A model generated the notes under the pieces. The model made no database searches. It saw nothing but the letters and a program-made list of their open reading frames with translations, and was not told the DNA's origin. From Caprella mutica (lineage: Eukaryota > Arthropoda > Malacostraca > Amphipoda > Caprellidae): DNA of 64,000 nt. Both the position numbers and the translations under genes were made by a program. The DNA is taken from assembly GCA_947561585.1 (NCBI GenBank), contig CANNZV010000842.1, forward strand, positions 214,023 through 278,022. The letters run 5' to 3'. Below, one piece after another: positions 29,688-43,204 of the stretch; positions within the stretch are counted from its first letter, which is position 1, and each line of letters opens with the position of its first letter.

Positions 29688-30865
29688 CAGGGTAGCGCAA
29701 AAAAAAGGAAACCCATTTTCAAACTAGTTTTTCTTACAAACTATCAAAGCTAGAAATTTTCTAAAAACGCAGTTTTATTTGGTTACTTTTTGTGCATCTA
29801 GCTTGATAATCCGTTATGAGATACGACAAAAATGAAACATTCAGCAACGAATTAAAAAAGGTACCCAAAAATGGCTTGCAAGAGCACGAAATATATGAAA
29901 AAAATCATAAGAGGTATACTTCATTTTATATGGATGTAAAATCATTAAATTCTACTATTTTTTGTAACAAATAAGAGAAAATAAAACAATTAATTAACAT
30001 TTGAAAGTTGTTTTTGAAGTTAAAATTGATATCTCATTTCGCCATTAATTTTTATCTCCTATTCGATACCCTCAAAATGCAGCTTTCAAAAGAAGAGCGT
30101 TTTTGTTGTGACAATTTTTTTTAAACATTATAAGTTTTACGCAGGTTCAACCTCATTTTGAACATTGCTTTCCAAAAAGATTTCAACCAACTGTAAAACC
30201 ACATTGACAATTGTTAATAAGTTCAAAACTGAAGAAACAACTTTATATTTGAACAAAAATTGATCATGTCGCAGGAGAAAAGAATGAACACATGAAAACA
30301 TTCATCTTTTTCATGAACAGCATATTGATAATACAAAAATATAAATCAGATGGTAAGAATTAGATATCTTTAAGACATATTTCACAAAATTGTTAAACAC
30401 GATTTGAAATGTTATCCTTTTAAGATGCATGTAATGCTCGAACTCTTAGAACTTATTTATCGCACCGTCTAAATTTTGCAAAATGGTTTCTGCATTAAAA
30501 ATGCACATCTTGTAGAAGATATCGTGATTGGTGACGAAGATGTATTTCCGTGAATGAAAGAGTCAATAACCAAAACGTTAATTGAATGAAAAAATCTAGG
30601 ATTAAATTTTTACTACTACCATATGGAAATAAATTATTCCTATTATGAACTTTTTTGCGTATTTCGTGCTCGCGCAAGCCATTTTTTGGTACCTTTTCTT
30701 AATTCGCTGCAGGATGTTCAATTTTTATCGTAACTCTTAACAGATTATCAAGATAGATGCAGAAAAAGTAAACAAATTAAATATGTTTTTAGAAAATTTC
30801 TAGCTTTGATATTTTGTAAAATAAACTAATTTGAAAATGGGTTTAATTTTTTTTGCGCCACCCTG
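29688..30865. mobile_element. Foldback mariner-like element, TA target
   Basis: The ends CAGGGTAGCGCAAAAAA and, reverse-complemented, CAGGGTGGCGCAAAAAA are flanked by TA. The arms of roughly 220 bp share AATGGGTTT/AAACCCATT, TTGATAATC and TACC-AAAAATGGCTTGC segments with their complements. The loop (29910-30640) has no recognisable coding sequence. Confidence 0.8.
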
Positions 30866-30869
30866 TATA

Positions 30870-31185
30870 GATAATTTCACTGTGACTACTCATGGGCTAT
30901 CTATATTTTGTTGGAGAAAATGTTCAATCATTACAATAATATTATTATGATAAAATTTCAAATACGATGAATTATTACTGTGAATAACAAATCATTATGG
31001 TTTATTTCAATTAAATTAGTATATCCGAGTTCAATCCTATCGTTTAATTACCCAAATTTCCAAAGTTTTAACCATTTTTATGGCGTCCAAATCTTCCTCA
31101 CAGCTTGTCCAAAGTCTCCCTCTATGAAGGAGCATTCGGAGACTTGAATCTCTTTTACTTTTTGTCTTATAACTTTCGAATGAAG
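30870..31185. other. Non-coding DNA
   Basis: No gene or repeat is recognised between two transposable elements. Confidence 0.4.
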
Positions 31186-31193
31186 GTTTAAAC

Positions 31194-31904
31194 CAGGGGT
31201 GGGCAAATGCAGCACTCGGTGCTATTTTGGCACTCAAAACGGCACCACTGCCCACCCGGGAAATGGTGCTTTATTTTCTTCCAAAGAAAATTAAGAATTT
31301 TTAGCCCTGACTGCTCTATAAATTAATAGGATAATATAGTCATAGAAGTGCATGGTCAACTAATTGAAGAACAGTATATTTGTAATGAATGACCTTGATA
31401 CTTTGATAGTAAATTTTATCCCTTAATAAGGATTTTTCTGTTTATTGTTACAATAGTGCCGGTGTTTAATTTATTTACCTCTGTCTCTTTTTATCAAGAT
31501 CAGTTAAATTTACATCTTTCATAGGCTGTATTGGGATATGCAAACAATGTGGTAAATATTTATGCAATCATTTTTAATTCCCATTTTTAATAAGTTAGGT
31601 AAGTAATTTATCCTGTGAATTTATGAGTTACTTATGCAAGATAGCTTATTTTTGTTTTTATTGTGATATTTTCACATGAATTTTTTTTTTATTATCATAT
31701 ATTAATTCTTTTTAATGCAAATGATAAATCTACTACCAATATTTATGCTCAAAATATGTACCGTTGTACATGTTCGTACTTCAATTGAATATACCACCTC
31801 ATTATATAATTACTCAGTATCCCAGCAATTTAGAAAACGAAAAGAAAATTGGCACTGACATTCCATTTTTCGGCACTGAAAAACACAATGTGTGCCCACC
31901 CCTG
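31194..31904. mobile_element. Non-autonomous hAT element (711 bp)
   Basis: The ends CAGGGGTGGGCAAA and, reverse-complemented, CAGGGGTGGGCACA have the consensus common in hAT transposons. A perfect 8-bp duplication GTTTAAAC lies at 31186-31193 and 31905-31912. The sub-terminal GGCACT word occurs at both sides. There is no transposase. Confidence 0.9.
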
Positions 31905-32003
31905 GTTTAAACTGTAAAACAGTCAAAATACAAATTGAAGTAACATGATTTATATACATACAGAAATCTTTAAATAGTAAAATTCGATTTAGTTTACGAA
32001 TTA

Positions 32004-33058
32004 CCCAGGTAACATTGAGATATTCCCGCTCGATATCTATATATTCCCTCATTATCCGCTATTGTAAAATGATATCGAGAGAATATTCCAGGGATCAGTG
32101 AAAATGAGTTGATCCCCTGACGAAATCGAGGGATTTTTCCAGGAATTAGTGAAATTTAGTTGTTCCCCTAACGAAATCGAGGAAATATTCAAGGAATTAG
32201 TGCAAATTAGTTGATCCCTATCGATATCGAGGGAATATTTCATGGAATTAGTAAAAATTAGTTGATCCCTATCGATATCGAGGGAATAATCCAAGAATTA
32301 CTGAAAATTTGTTGATCCCCTAAGGATATCGAAGGGATATTCCAGGAATTACTAAAATTTAGTTGATTCCCTAACAATATCGAGGGATTATTCCAGGAAT
32401 TAGTGGATAATAGGTGATCCCCTAAAAATTATAAAAGAAATTATTATAAAAGAAAAAAGAAGTAATCTAAGAGATATGAAACTATATTTATTGATGATAA
32501 TCTAAAGATGAACTTGATTCATCATATTGCATAATCATATTGCGTCGCAAGCAAAAGTCAACTAGGTGCTGGTTCGAGACCCGGAAACATCACTTCATTT
32601 CTTTCTCCATTTATTTCCATTAAATTTGTATATAACAATACGTATCATTCAACGAATTCATGTAAAGTCAAACGTACACGTACAAATGCTGTATATGCTA
32701 GGAAATATTAAGTTTGGTATTCTTATTTTTATATCCTTCCTCTATTCTAGATAACAAGGGATTATTCCCATTTGATACCCTCGATATTGAGGTGATATCC
32801 CCTCATTATCTAAATTTTTTCCCTTGTTATCGAGGGAATAATAATTTCGGTTTTCCTTGCCCTTCCCTTGTAATCGAGGGAATATTCCGGGGATAATATA
32901 TTTAAATCCCATCATTATTCCCTCATATCATTTGGGGATATCCCCATATCGCAAAAATGTCAAAATAGGACATCCCCACGATAACGATGGGGATAGCGAA
33001 GGAATAATCGCAGGGAATTTCCCCAGAAAATCACGGGGATAATTTTTTGTTACCTGGG
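32004..33058. mobile_element. TIR element rich in TCGAGGGAAT repeats
   Basis: CCCAGGTAACA at the left pairs with TGTTACCTGGG at the right. The interior, about 1.05 kb, carries many copies of TCGAGGGAAT: in the left half as a tandem array, in the right half (32750-33030) as inverted and direct singles such as ATTCCCTCGA. No target duplication is evident and no protein is encoded. Confidence 0.6.
32065..32425. repeat. About 58-bp tandem repeat
   Basis: Six or so units contain GGAATTAGT, AAATTAGTTGATCCC and GATATCGAGGGAAT, with small length changes. The minus-strand open frame with repeated YSLDIDRDQLI is a by-product. Confidence 0.8.
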
Positions 33059-33485
33059 AACTCCGTGGCACAAGCACCAGTGGTTGCACTCACGGATGGA
33101 AGAGGAAAATGAAGAGGTGATAGTAGATGAAGATTACGAGCCTACCTAACACAAAAATATAAGACCTAGTAGTTGAAAAACATAAACCTAGCGCCACATT
33201 TAAAACTGCAAGTATTGTTAAAAAATGATAAACATGGTCAATTAATTAAAGATAACACATATTCCAAATTACAACAGTTCGGAAATCAAAGGACGCTACC
33301 CCTCTTCTCTTCCATTCACCTCAATCAGCTTCAGGATAGAGCCCTTAGGGTAAAATATAATTGAAATGGTAAATTTATATACAATAAAATTTAATTTCAA
33401 CAAGTAATAATTGAATATTTGTGCCTTTGTAAATCTATGCTCTTATTTAAAACACCTTTATGTTTTTCTGTATTTTAAAAAGTAA
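33059..33485. other. Non-coding DNA left of the giant array
   Basis: No gene or repeat is recognised. A 63-codon open frame at 33173 has no known domain. Confidence 0.4.
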
Positions 33486-33489
33486 GTGG

Positions 33490-33615
33490 TTGTGGTCGTT
33501 TTTCCTGTGTGCTTCTTTCCTTGTGGGCATTTTCCCTGTGGGCATTTTTCCTTTGGACATTTATCCTGTGGGCTTTTTTCATATGGGCATATTTCCTGTG
33601 GGCTTCTTACCTCGT
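33490..33615. repeat. Short TTTTCCTGTGGGCAT repeat at the array edge
   Basis: Five or six irregular units of about 17-20 bp run directly into the giant array through the hybrid segment CTGTGGGCTTCTTACCTCGT. The reverse complement of the same repeat is found near 27.6 kb. Confidence 0.65.
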
Positions 33616-33620
33616 GTCTC

Positions 33621-35093
33621 CCAGCGCTACCTGATGTTTCCCCACGCTACTTAATGTCTCCTCACGCTACCTTGTATCTCCCTACGCTACTTAATGTTTC
33701 CCCACGCTACCTTGTATCGCCCTACGCTACTTAATGTTTCCCCACGCTACCTTGTATCTCCCCACGCTACCTAATGTCTCCCCACGCTACCTAATGTCTT
33801 GTATCTCCCCACGCTACCTTGTATCTCCCAACGCTACTTAATGTCTCCCCACGCTACCTAATGCCTCCCCACGCTACCTAATGTCTTGTATCTCCCCACG
33901 CTACCTTGTGTCTCCCCACGCTACCTAATGTCTCCCCCCACGCTACCTGATGTCTCCCCACGCTACTTAATGTATCTCCCCACGCTACCTTGAATCTCCC
34001 CACACTACTTAATGTCACCCCACGCTACTTAATGTCTCCCCACGCTACCTTGTATCTCCCCACGCTACCTTGTATCTCCCCACGCTACCTTGTATCTCCC
34101 CACGCTACCTAATGTTTCCCCACGATACCCCGTATCTCCCCACGCTACCTTGTATCTCCCCACGCTACCTGATGTCTCCCCACGCTACTTAATGTATCTC
34201 CCCACGATACCTTGTATCTCCCCACGCTACCTAATGTCACCCCACGCTACCTTGTATCTCCCCACGCTACCTAATGTCTCCCTACGCTACCTAATGTCAC
34301 CCCAAGCTACTTAATGTCTCCCCACGCTACCTTGTATCTCCCCACACTACCTTATATCTCCCCACGCTACCTAATGTCTCCCCACGATACCTTGTATCTC
34401 CCATCGCTACCTGATGTCTCCCCACGCTACTCAACGTATCTCCCCACGATACCTTGTATCTCCCTACGCTACCTTGTATCTCCCACGCTACCTGATGTCT
34501 CCCCACGCTACTTAACGTATCTCCCCAGCGCTACCTGATGTTTCCCCACGCTACTTAATGTCTCCTCACGCTACCTTGTATCTCCCTACGCTACTTAATG
34601 TTTCCCCACGCTACCTTGTATCGCCCTACGCTACTTAATGTTTCCCCACGCTACCTTGTATCTCCCCACGCTACCTAATGTCTCCCCACGCTACCTAATG
34701 TCTTGTATCTCCCCACGCTACCTTGTATCTCCCAACGCTACTTAATGTCTCCCCACGCTACCTAATGCCTCCCCACGCTACCTAATGTCTTGTATCTCCC
34801 CACGCTACCTTGTGTCTCCCCACGCTACCTAATGTCTCCCCACGCTACCTGATGTCTCCCCACGCTACTTAATGTATCTCCCCACGCTACCTTGAATCTC
34901 TTCACACTACTTAATGTCACCCCACGCTACTTAATGTCTCCCCACGCTACCTTGTATCTCCCCACGCTACCTTGTATCTCCCCACGCTACCTTGTATCTC
35001 CCCACGCTACCTAATGTTTCCCCACGATACCCCGTATCTCCCCACGCTACCTTGTATCTCCCCACGCTACCTGATGTCTCCCCACGCTACTTA
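33621..35093 (+). repeat. About 0.9-kb higher-order repeat at the left of the array
   Basis: The segment beginning CCAGCGCTACCTGATGTTTC at 33621 recurs at 34525, and the order of rare variants after it (CTTGTATCGCC, TAATGCCTCC, TTGAATCTC, TAATGTCACC) is the same in both copies, with small indels. The second copy breaks off at about 35093, where the first stop-free block begins. Confidence 0.8.
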
Positions 35094-37007
35094 ATGTCTC
35101 CCAATGCTACCTTATGTCCCCACGCTACCTCATGTCCCCACGCTACCTTATGGCTCCCCACGCTACCTTATGTCCCCACGCTACCTTATGTCTCCCCACG
35201 CTACCTCATGTCCCCACGCTACCTTATGTCCCCACGCTACCTCATGTCCCCACGCTACCTCATGTCCCCACGCTACCTTATGTCTCCCCACGCTACCTTA
35301 TGTCCCCACGCTACCTCATGTCCCCACGCTACCTTATGTCCCCACGCTACCTAATGTCACCCCACGCTACTTAATGTCTCCCCACGCTACCTTGTATCTC
35401 CCCACACTACCTTATATCTCCCCACGCTACCTAATGTCACCCCACGCTACCTTGTATCTCCCACGCTACCTGATGTCTCCCCACGCTACTCAACGTATCT
35501 CACCACGATACCTTGTATCTCCCCACGCTACCTTGTATCTCCCACGCTACCTGATGTCTCCCCACGCTACTTAACGTATCTCCCCACGCTACCTAATGCC
35601 TCCCCACGCTACTTAATGTCTCTCCATGCTACCTAATGTCTCCACACGCTACCTAATGTCTTGTATCTCCCCACGCTACCTTGTATCTCCCCATGCTACC
35701 TAATGTCTCCCCACGCTACCTAATGCCTCCTTACGCTACCTAATGTCTTGTATCTCCCCACGCTACCTTGTATCTCCCCACGCTACCTAATGTCTCCCTA
35801 CGCTACCTAATGCCTCCTTACGCTACCTAATGTCTTGTATATCCCCACGCTACCTTGTATCTCTCCACGCTACCTAATGTCTCCCCACGCTACCTAATGT
35901 CTCCCCACAATACTTAATGTCTCCACACGCTACTTAATGTCTCCCCACGCTACCTTGTATCTCCCACCGCTACCTTGTATCTCCCACCGCTACCTTGTAT
36001 CTCCCCACGCTACCTAATGTCTCTCCACGATACTTCGTATCTCCCCACGCTACCTAATGTCTCCCCACGCTACCTAATGTCTCCCAACGCTACCTTATGT
36101 CTCCCCACGCTACTTAATGTCTCCCCATGCTACTTATTGTTTCCCCACGCTACCTTGTATATCCATACGCTACCTTGTATCTACCCACGCTACCTAATGT
36201 CTCCCCACGCTACATAATGTCTCCCCACACTACTTAATGTCTCCCCACGCTACCTAATGTCTCCCCACGCTACTTAATGTCTCCCCATGCTACCTAATGT
36301 CTCCCCACGCTTCCTTGTATCTCCCCACGCTACCTAATGTCTCCCCACGCTATTTTGTATCTCCTCACGCTACCTAATGTCTCCCCACGCTACCTTGTAT
36401 CTCCCCACGCTACCTAATGTCTCCCCACGCTACCTACTGCCTCCCCACGCTACCTAATGCCTCGCCACGCTACCTAATGTCTCCCCACGCTACCTAATGT
36501 CTTGTATCTCCTCACGCTACCTTGTATCTCCCCACGCTACCTAATGTCTCCCCACGCTACCTTGTATCTCCCTACGCTACCTAATGTCTCCCCACGCTAC
36601 TTAATGTATCTCCCCACGCTACCTTGTATCTCCCCACGCTACTTAATGTCTCCCCACGCTACCTAATACCTCCCCACGCTACTTGATGTCTCCCCACGCT
36701 ACCTAATGTCTCCCCACGCTACCTAATGTCTTGTATCTCCCCACGCTACCTTGTATCTCCTCACGCTACCTAATGTCTCCCCACGCTATCTAATGCCTCC
36801 CCACGCTACCTAATGTCTTGTATCTCCCCACGCTACCTTGTATCTCCCCACGCTACCTTCCCCACGCTACCTAATATCTCCCCACGCTACTTAATGTCTC
36901 CCCACGCTACCTTGTATCTCCCCACGCTACCTAATGTCTCCCCACGCTACCTAATGTCTCCCCACGCTACTTAATGTCTCTCCACGCTACTTTGTATCTC
37001 CCCACGC

Positions 37008-40000
37008 TACAGTATCTCCCCATGTTACCTAATGTCTCCCCACGCTACCTAATGCCTCCCCACGCTACCTAATGTCTTTTATCTCCCCACGCTACCTTGT
37101 ATCTCTCCATGCTACCTAATGTCTCCCCACGCTACTTAATGTCTCCCCATGCTACCTTGTATCTCCCCACGCTACCTAATGTCTCCCCACGCTACCTTAT
37201 GTCTCCCCACGCTACCTTATTTCTCCCCACGCTACCTCATGTCCCCACGCTACCTTATGTCTCCCCACGCTACCTTTTGTCTCCCCACGCAACCTCATGT
37301 CCCAACGCTACTTTATGTCTCTCCACGCTACCTTATGTCTCCCCACGCTACCTTATGTCCCCACGCTACTTTATGTCTCCCCACGCTACCTCATGTCCCC
37401 ACGCTACCTTATGCCCCCACGCTACCTTATGTCTCCCCACGCTATACCTCATGTCCCCACGCTACCTTATGTCTCCCCACGCTACCTCATGTCCCCACGC
37501 TACCTTATGTCCCCACGCTACCTCATGTCCCGTCGCTACCTTATGTCTCCCAACGCTACCTTATGTCCCCACGCTAACTCATGTCTCCACGCTACCTTAT
37601 GTCTCCCCACGCTACCTTATGTCCCCACGCTACCTCATGTCCCCACGCTACCTCATGTCCCCACGCTACCTTATGTCTCCCCACGCTACCTTATGTCCCC
37701 ACGCTACCTTATGTCTCCCCACGCTACCTTATGTCCCAACGCTACTTTATGTCTCCCCACGCTACCTCATGTCCCCACGCTACCTTATGCCCCCACGCTA
37801 CCTAATGTCTCCCCATGCTACCTCATGTCCCCACGCTACCTTATGTCCCCACGCTACTTCATGTCCCCACGCTACTTTATGTCTCCCCACGCTACCTTAT
37901 GTCCCCACGCTACCTCATGTCCCCACGCTACCTTATGGCTCCCCACGCTACCTTATGTCCCCACACTACCTTATGTCTCCCCACGCTACCTCATGTCCCC
38001 ACGCTACCTTATGTCCCCACGCTACCTCATGTCCCCACGCTACCTCATGTCCCCACGCTACCTTATGTCTCCCCACGCTACCTCATGTCCCCACGCTACC
38101 TTATGTCCCCACGCTACCTCATGTCCCCACGCTACCTCATGTCCCCACGCTACCTTATGTCTCCCCACGCTACCTCATGTCCCCACGCTACCTTATGTCT
38201 CCCCACGCTACCTCATGTCCCCACGCTACCTTATGTCTCCCCACGCTACCTCATGTCCCCACGCTACCTTATGTCTCCCCACGCTACCTCATGTCCCCAC
38301 GCTACCTTATGTCTCCCCACGCTACCTTATGTCTCCCCACGCTACCTCATGTCCCCACGCTACCTTATGTCTCCCCACGCTACCTTATGTCCCCACGCTA
38401 CCTTATGTCCCCACGCTACCTCATGTCCCCACGCTACCTCATGTCCCCACGCTACCTCATGTCCCCACGCTACCTCATGTCCCCACGCTACCTCATGTCC
38501 CCACGCTACCTCATGTCCCCACGCTACCTTATGTCTCCCCACGCTAACTTATGTCTCCCCACGCTACCTCATGTCCCCATGCTACCTTATGTCTCCCCAC
38601 GCTACCTTATGTCTCCCCACGCTACCTCATGTCCCCACGCTACCTCATGTCCCCACGCTACCTCATGTCCCCACGCTACCTTATGTCCCCACGCTACCTT
38701 ATGTCCCCACGCTACCTCATGTCCCCACGCTACCTTATGTCTCTCCACGCTACCTTATGTCTCCCCACGCTACCTTATGTCTCCCCACGCTACCTCATGT
38801 CCCCACGCTACCTTATGTCTCCCCACGCTACCTCATGTCCTCACGCTACCTTATGTCTCCCCACGCTACCTTATGTCTCCCCACGCTACCTCATGTCCCC
38901 ACGCTACCTTATGTCTCCCCACGCTATCTTATGTCTCCCCACGCTACCTCATGTCCCCACGCTACCTTATGTCTCCCCACGCTACCTTATGTCTCCCCAC
39001 GCTACCTCATGTCCCCACGCTACCTAATGTCTCCCCACGCTACCTAATGTCTCCCCACGCTACTTAATGTCTCTCCACGCTACTTTGTATCTCCCCACGC
39101 TACAGTATCTCCCCATGTTACCTAATGTCTCCCCACGCTACCTAATGCCTCCCCACGCTACCTAATGTCTTTTATCTCCCCACGCTACCTTGTATCTCTC
39201 CATGCTACCTAATGTCTCCCCACGCTACTTAATGTCTCCCCATGCTACCTTGTATCTCCCCACGCTACCTAATGTCTCCCCACGCTACCTTATGTCTCCC
39301 CACGCTACCTTATTTCTCCCCACGCTACCTCATGTCCCCACGCTACCTTATGTCTCCCCACGCTACCTTTTGTCTCCCCACGCAACCTCATGTCCCAACG
39401 CTACTTTATGTCTCTCCACGCTACCTTATGTCTCCCCACGCTACCTTATGTCCCCACGCTACTTTATGTCTCCCCACGCTACCTCATGTCCCCACGCTAC
39501 CTTATGCCCCCACGCTACCTTATGTCTCCCCACGCTATACCTCATGTCCCCACGCTACCTTATGTCTCCCCACGCTACCTCATGTCCCCACGCTACCTTA
39601 TGTCCCCACGCTACCTCATGTCCCGTCGCTACCTTATGTCTCCCAACGCTACCTTATGTCCCCACGCTAACTCATGTCTCCACGCTACCTTATGTCTCCC
39701 CACGCTACCTTATGTCCCCACGCTACCTCATGTCCCCACGCTACCTCATGTCCCCACGCTACCTTATGTCTCCCCACGCTACCTTATGTCCCCACGCTAC
39801 CTTATGTCTCCCCACGCTACCTTATGTCCCAACGCTACTTTATGTCTCCCCACGCTACCTCATGTCCCCACGCTACCTTATGCCCCCACGCTACCTAATG
39901 TCTCCCCATGCTACCTCATGTCCCCACGCTACCTTATGTCCCCACGCTACTTCATGTCCCCACGCTACTTTATGTCTCCCCACGCTACCTTATGTCCCCA

Positions 40001-41193
40001 CGCTACCTCATGTCCCCACGCTACCTTATGGCTCCCCACGCTACCTTATGTCCCCACACTACCTTATGTCTCCCCACGCTACCTCATGTCCCCACGCTAC
40101 CTTATGTCCCCACGCTACCTCATGTCCCCACGCTACCTCATGTCCCCACGCTACCTTATGTCTCCCCACGCTACCTCATGTCCCCACGCTACCTTATGTC
40201 CCCACGCTACCTCATGTCCCCACGCTACCTCATGTCCCCACGCTACCTTATGTCTCCCCACGCTACCTCATGTCCCCACGCTACCTTATGTCTCCCCACG
40301 CTACCTCATGTCCCCACGCTACCTTATGTCTCCCCACGCTACCTCATGTCCCCACGCTACCTTATGTCTCCCCACGCTACCTCATGTCCCCACGCTACCT
40401 TATGTCTCCCCACGCTACCTTATGTCTCCCCACGCTACCTCATGTCCCCACGCTACCTTATGTCTCCCCACGCTACCTTATGTCCCCACGCTACCTTATG
40501 TCCCCACGCTACCTCATGTCCCCACGCTACCTCATGTCCCCACGCTACCTCATGTCCCCACGCTACCTCATGTCCCCACGCTACCTCATGTCCCCACGCT
40601 ACCTCATGTCCCCACGCTACCTTATGTCTCCCCACGCTAACTTATGTCTCCCCACGCTACCTCATGTCCCCATGCTACCTTATGTCTCCCCACGCTACCT
40701 TATGTCTCCCCACGCTACCTCATGTCCCCACGCTACCTCATGTCCCCACGCTACCTCATGTCCCCACGCTACCTTATGTCCCCACGCTACCTTATGTCCC
40801 CACGCTACCTCATGTCCCCACGCTACCTTATGTCTCTCCACGCTACCTTATGTCTCCCCACGCTACCTTATGTCTCCCCACGCTACCTCATGTCCCCACG
40901 CTACCTTATGTCTCCCCACGCTACCTCATGTCCTCACGCTACCTTATGTCTCCCCACGCTACCTTATGTCTCCCCACGCTACCTCATGTCCCCACGCTAC
41001 CTTATGTCTCCCCACGCTATCTTATGTCTCCCCACGCTACCTCATGTCCCCACGCTACCTTATGTCTCCCCACGCTACCTTATGTCTCCCCACGCTACCT
41101 CATGTCCCCACGCTACCTAATGTCTCCCCACGCTACCTAATGTCTCCCCACGCTACTTAATGTCTCTCCACGCTACTTTGTATCTCCCCACGC
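37008..41193 (+). repeat. Two identical-looking 2,093-bp tandem higher-order units
   Basis: The rare junction TACAGTATCTCCCCATGTTA occurs at 37008, 39101 and 41194, exactly 2,093 bp apart. Every open frame in the first copy recurs in the second at the same offset with the same length and translation. A third copy begins at 41194 but departs after about 30 bp. Confidence 0.95.
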
Positions 41194-43204
41194 TACAGTA
41201 TCTCCCCATGTTACCTAATGTCTCCGCTACCTTATGTCTCCCCATGCTACCTCATGTCCCCACGCTACTTTATGTCTCTCCACGCTACCTTATGTCTCCC
41301 CAGCTACCTTATGTTCCCACGCTACTTTATGTCTCCCCACGCTACCTCATGTCCCCACGCTACCTTATGCCCCCACGCTATCTTATGTCTCCCCACGCTA
41401 CCTCATGTCCCCACGCTACCTTATGTCTCCCCACGCTACCTCATGTCCCCACGCTACCTTATATCCCCACGCTACCTCATGTCCCCACGCTACCTTATGT
41501 CTCCCCACGCTACCTAATGTCCCCACGCTACCTTATGTCCCCACGCTACCTCATGTCCCCACGCTACCTTATGTCTCCCCACGCTACCTCATGTCCCCAC
41601 GCTACCTAATGTCCCCACGCTACTTTATGTCTCTCCACGCTATCTTATGTCTCCCCACGCTACCTCATGTCCCCACGCTACCTTATGTCTCCCCACGCTA
41701 CCTTATGTCCCCACGCTACCTCATGTACCCACGCTACCTTATGTCTCCCCACGCTACCTCATGTCCCCACGCTACCTTATGTCTCCCCACGCTACCTTAT
41801 GTCCCCACGCTACCTTATGTCTCCCCACGCTACCTTGTATCTCCTCACGCTACCTAATGTCTCCCCACGCTACCTTGTATCTCCCCACGCTACCTAATGT
41901 CTCCCCACGATACTTCGTATCTCCCCACGCTACCTAATGTCTCCCCACGCTACTTAATGTATCTCCCCACGCTACCTTGTATCTCCCCACGCTACCTAAT
42001 GTCTCCCCACGCTACCTTGTATCTCCCCACGCTACCTAATGTCTCCCCACGATACTTCGTATCTCCCCACGCTACCTAATGTCTCCCCACGCTACCTAAT
42101 GTCTCCCCACGCTACCTAATGTGTCCCCACGATACTTCGTATCTCCCCACGCTACTAAATGACTCCGCATGCTCCCTAATGTCTCCCCACGCTACTTAAT
42201 GTCTCTTCACGCTACTTAATGTTTCCCCACGCAACCTTGTATCTCCCCACGCTACCATAATGTCTCCCCACGATACTTCGTATCTCCCCACGCTACTAAA
42301 TGTCTCCGCATGCTACCTAATGTCTCCCCACGCTACCTAATGTCTTCCCACGCTACCTAATGTCTCCCCACGCTACCTAATGTGTCCCCATGATACTTCG
42401 TATCTCCCCACGCTACCAAATGTCTCCCCATGCTACCTAATGTCTCCCCACGCTACTTAATGTCTCTTCACGCTACTTAATGTTTCCCCACGCTACCTTG
42501 TATATCCCTACGCTACCTTGTATCTACCCACGCTACCTAATGACTCCCCACGCTACCTAATGTCTCCCCATGCTACCTATGTCTCCCCACGCTACCTTGT
42601 ATCTCCCCACTCTACTTAATGTCTCCCCACGATACTTCGTATCTCCCCACGCTACCTAATGTCTCCCCACGCTACCTAATGTTTCCCCACGCTACCTAAT
42701 GTCTCCCCACGCTACCTAATGTGTCCCCACGATACTTCGTATCTCCCCACGCTACCAAATGTCTCCCCATGCTACCTAATGTCTCCCCACGCTACTTAAT
42801 GTCTCTTCACGCTACTTAATGTTTCCCCACGCAACCTTGTATCTCCCCACGCTACCATAATGTATCCCCACGATACTTCGTATCTCCCCACGCTAACTAA
42901 TGTCTCCCCACGCTACCTAATGTCTCCTCACGCTACCTAATGTGTCCCCACGATACTTCGTATCTCCCCACGCTACCAAATGTCTCCCCATGCTACCTAA
43001 TGTCTCCCCACGCTACTTAATGTCTCTTCACGCTACTTAATGTTTCCCCACGCTACCTTGTATATCCCTACGCTACCTTGTATCTACCCACGCTACCTAA
43101 TGTCTCCCCACGCTACCTAATGTCTCCCCATGCTACCTATGTCTCACCACACTACTTAATGTCTCCCCATGCTATCTAATGTCTCCCCACGCTACCTAAT
43201 GTCT

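Noticed and set aside
32052..32294. Open frame with YSLDIDRDQLI repeats
   Set aside because: It arises from the 58-bp tandem repeat and has no start context or homology I can recognise.
38360..38542. Minus-strand open frame with repeated GHEVAW in the array
   Set aside because: It is the complement of a run of 18-bp units, so it is repeat by-product and not a gene.
37097..39067. Long plus-strand open frames in the array (656 codons here, up to 667 elsewhere)
   Set aside because: They are pure translations of the tandem unit, present in all three frames at once, with no domain, and end wherever a TAATG-type unit falls in phase.
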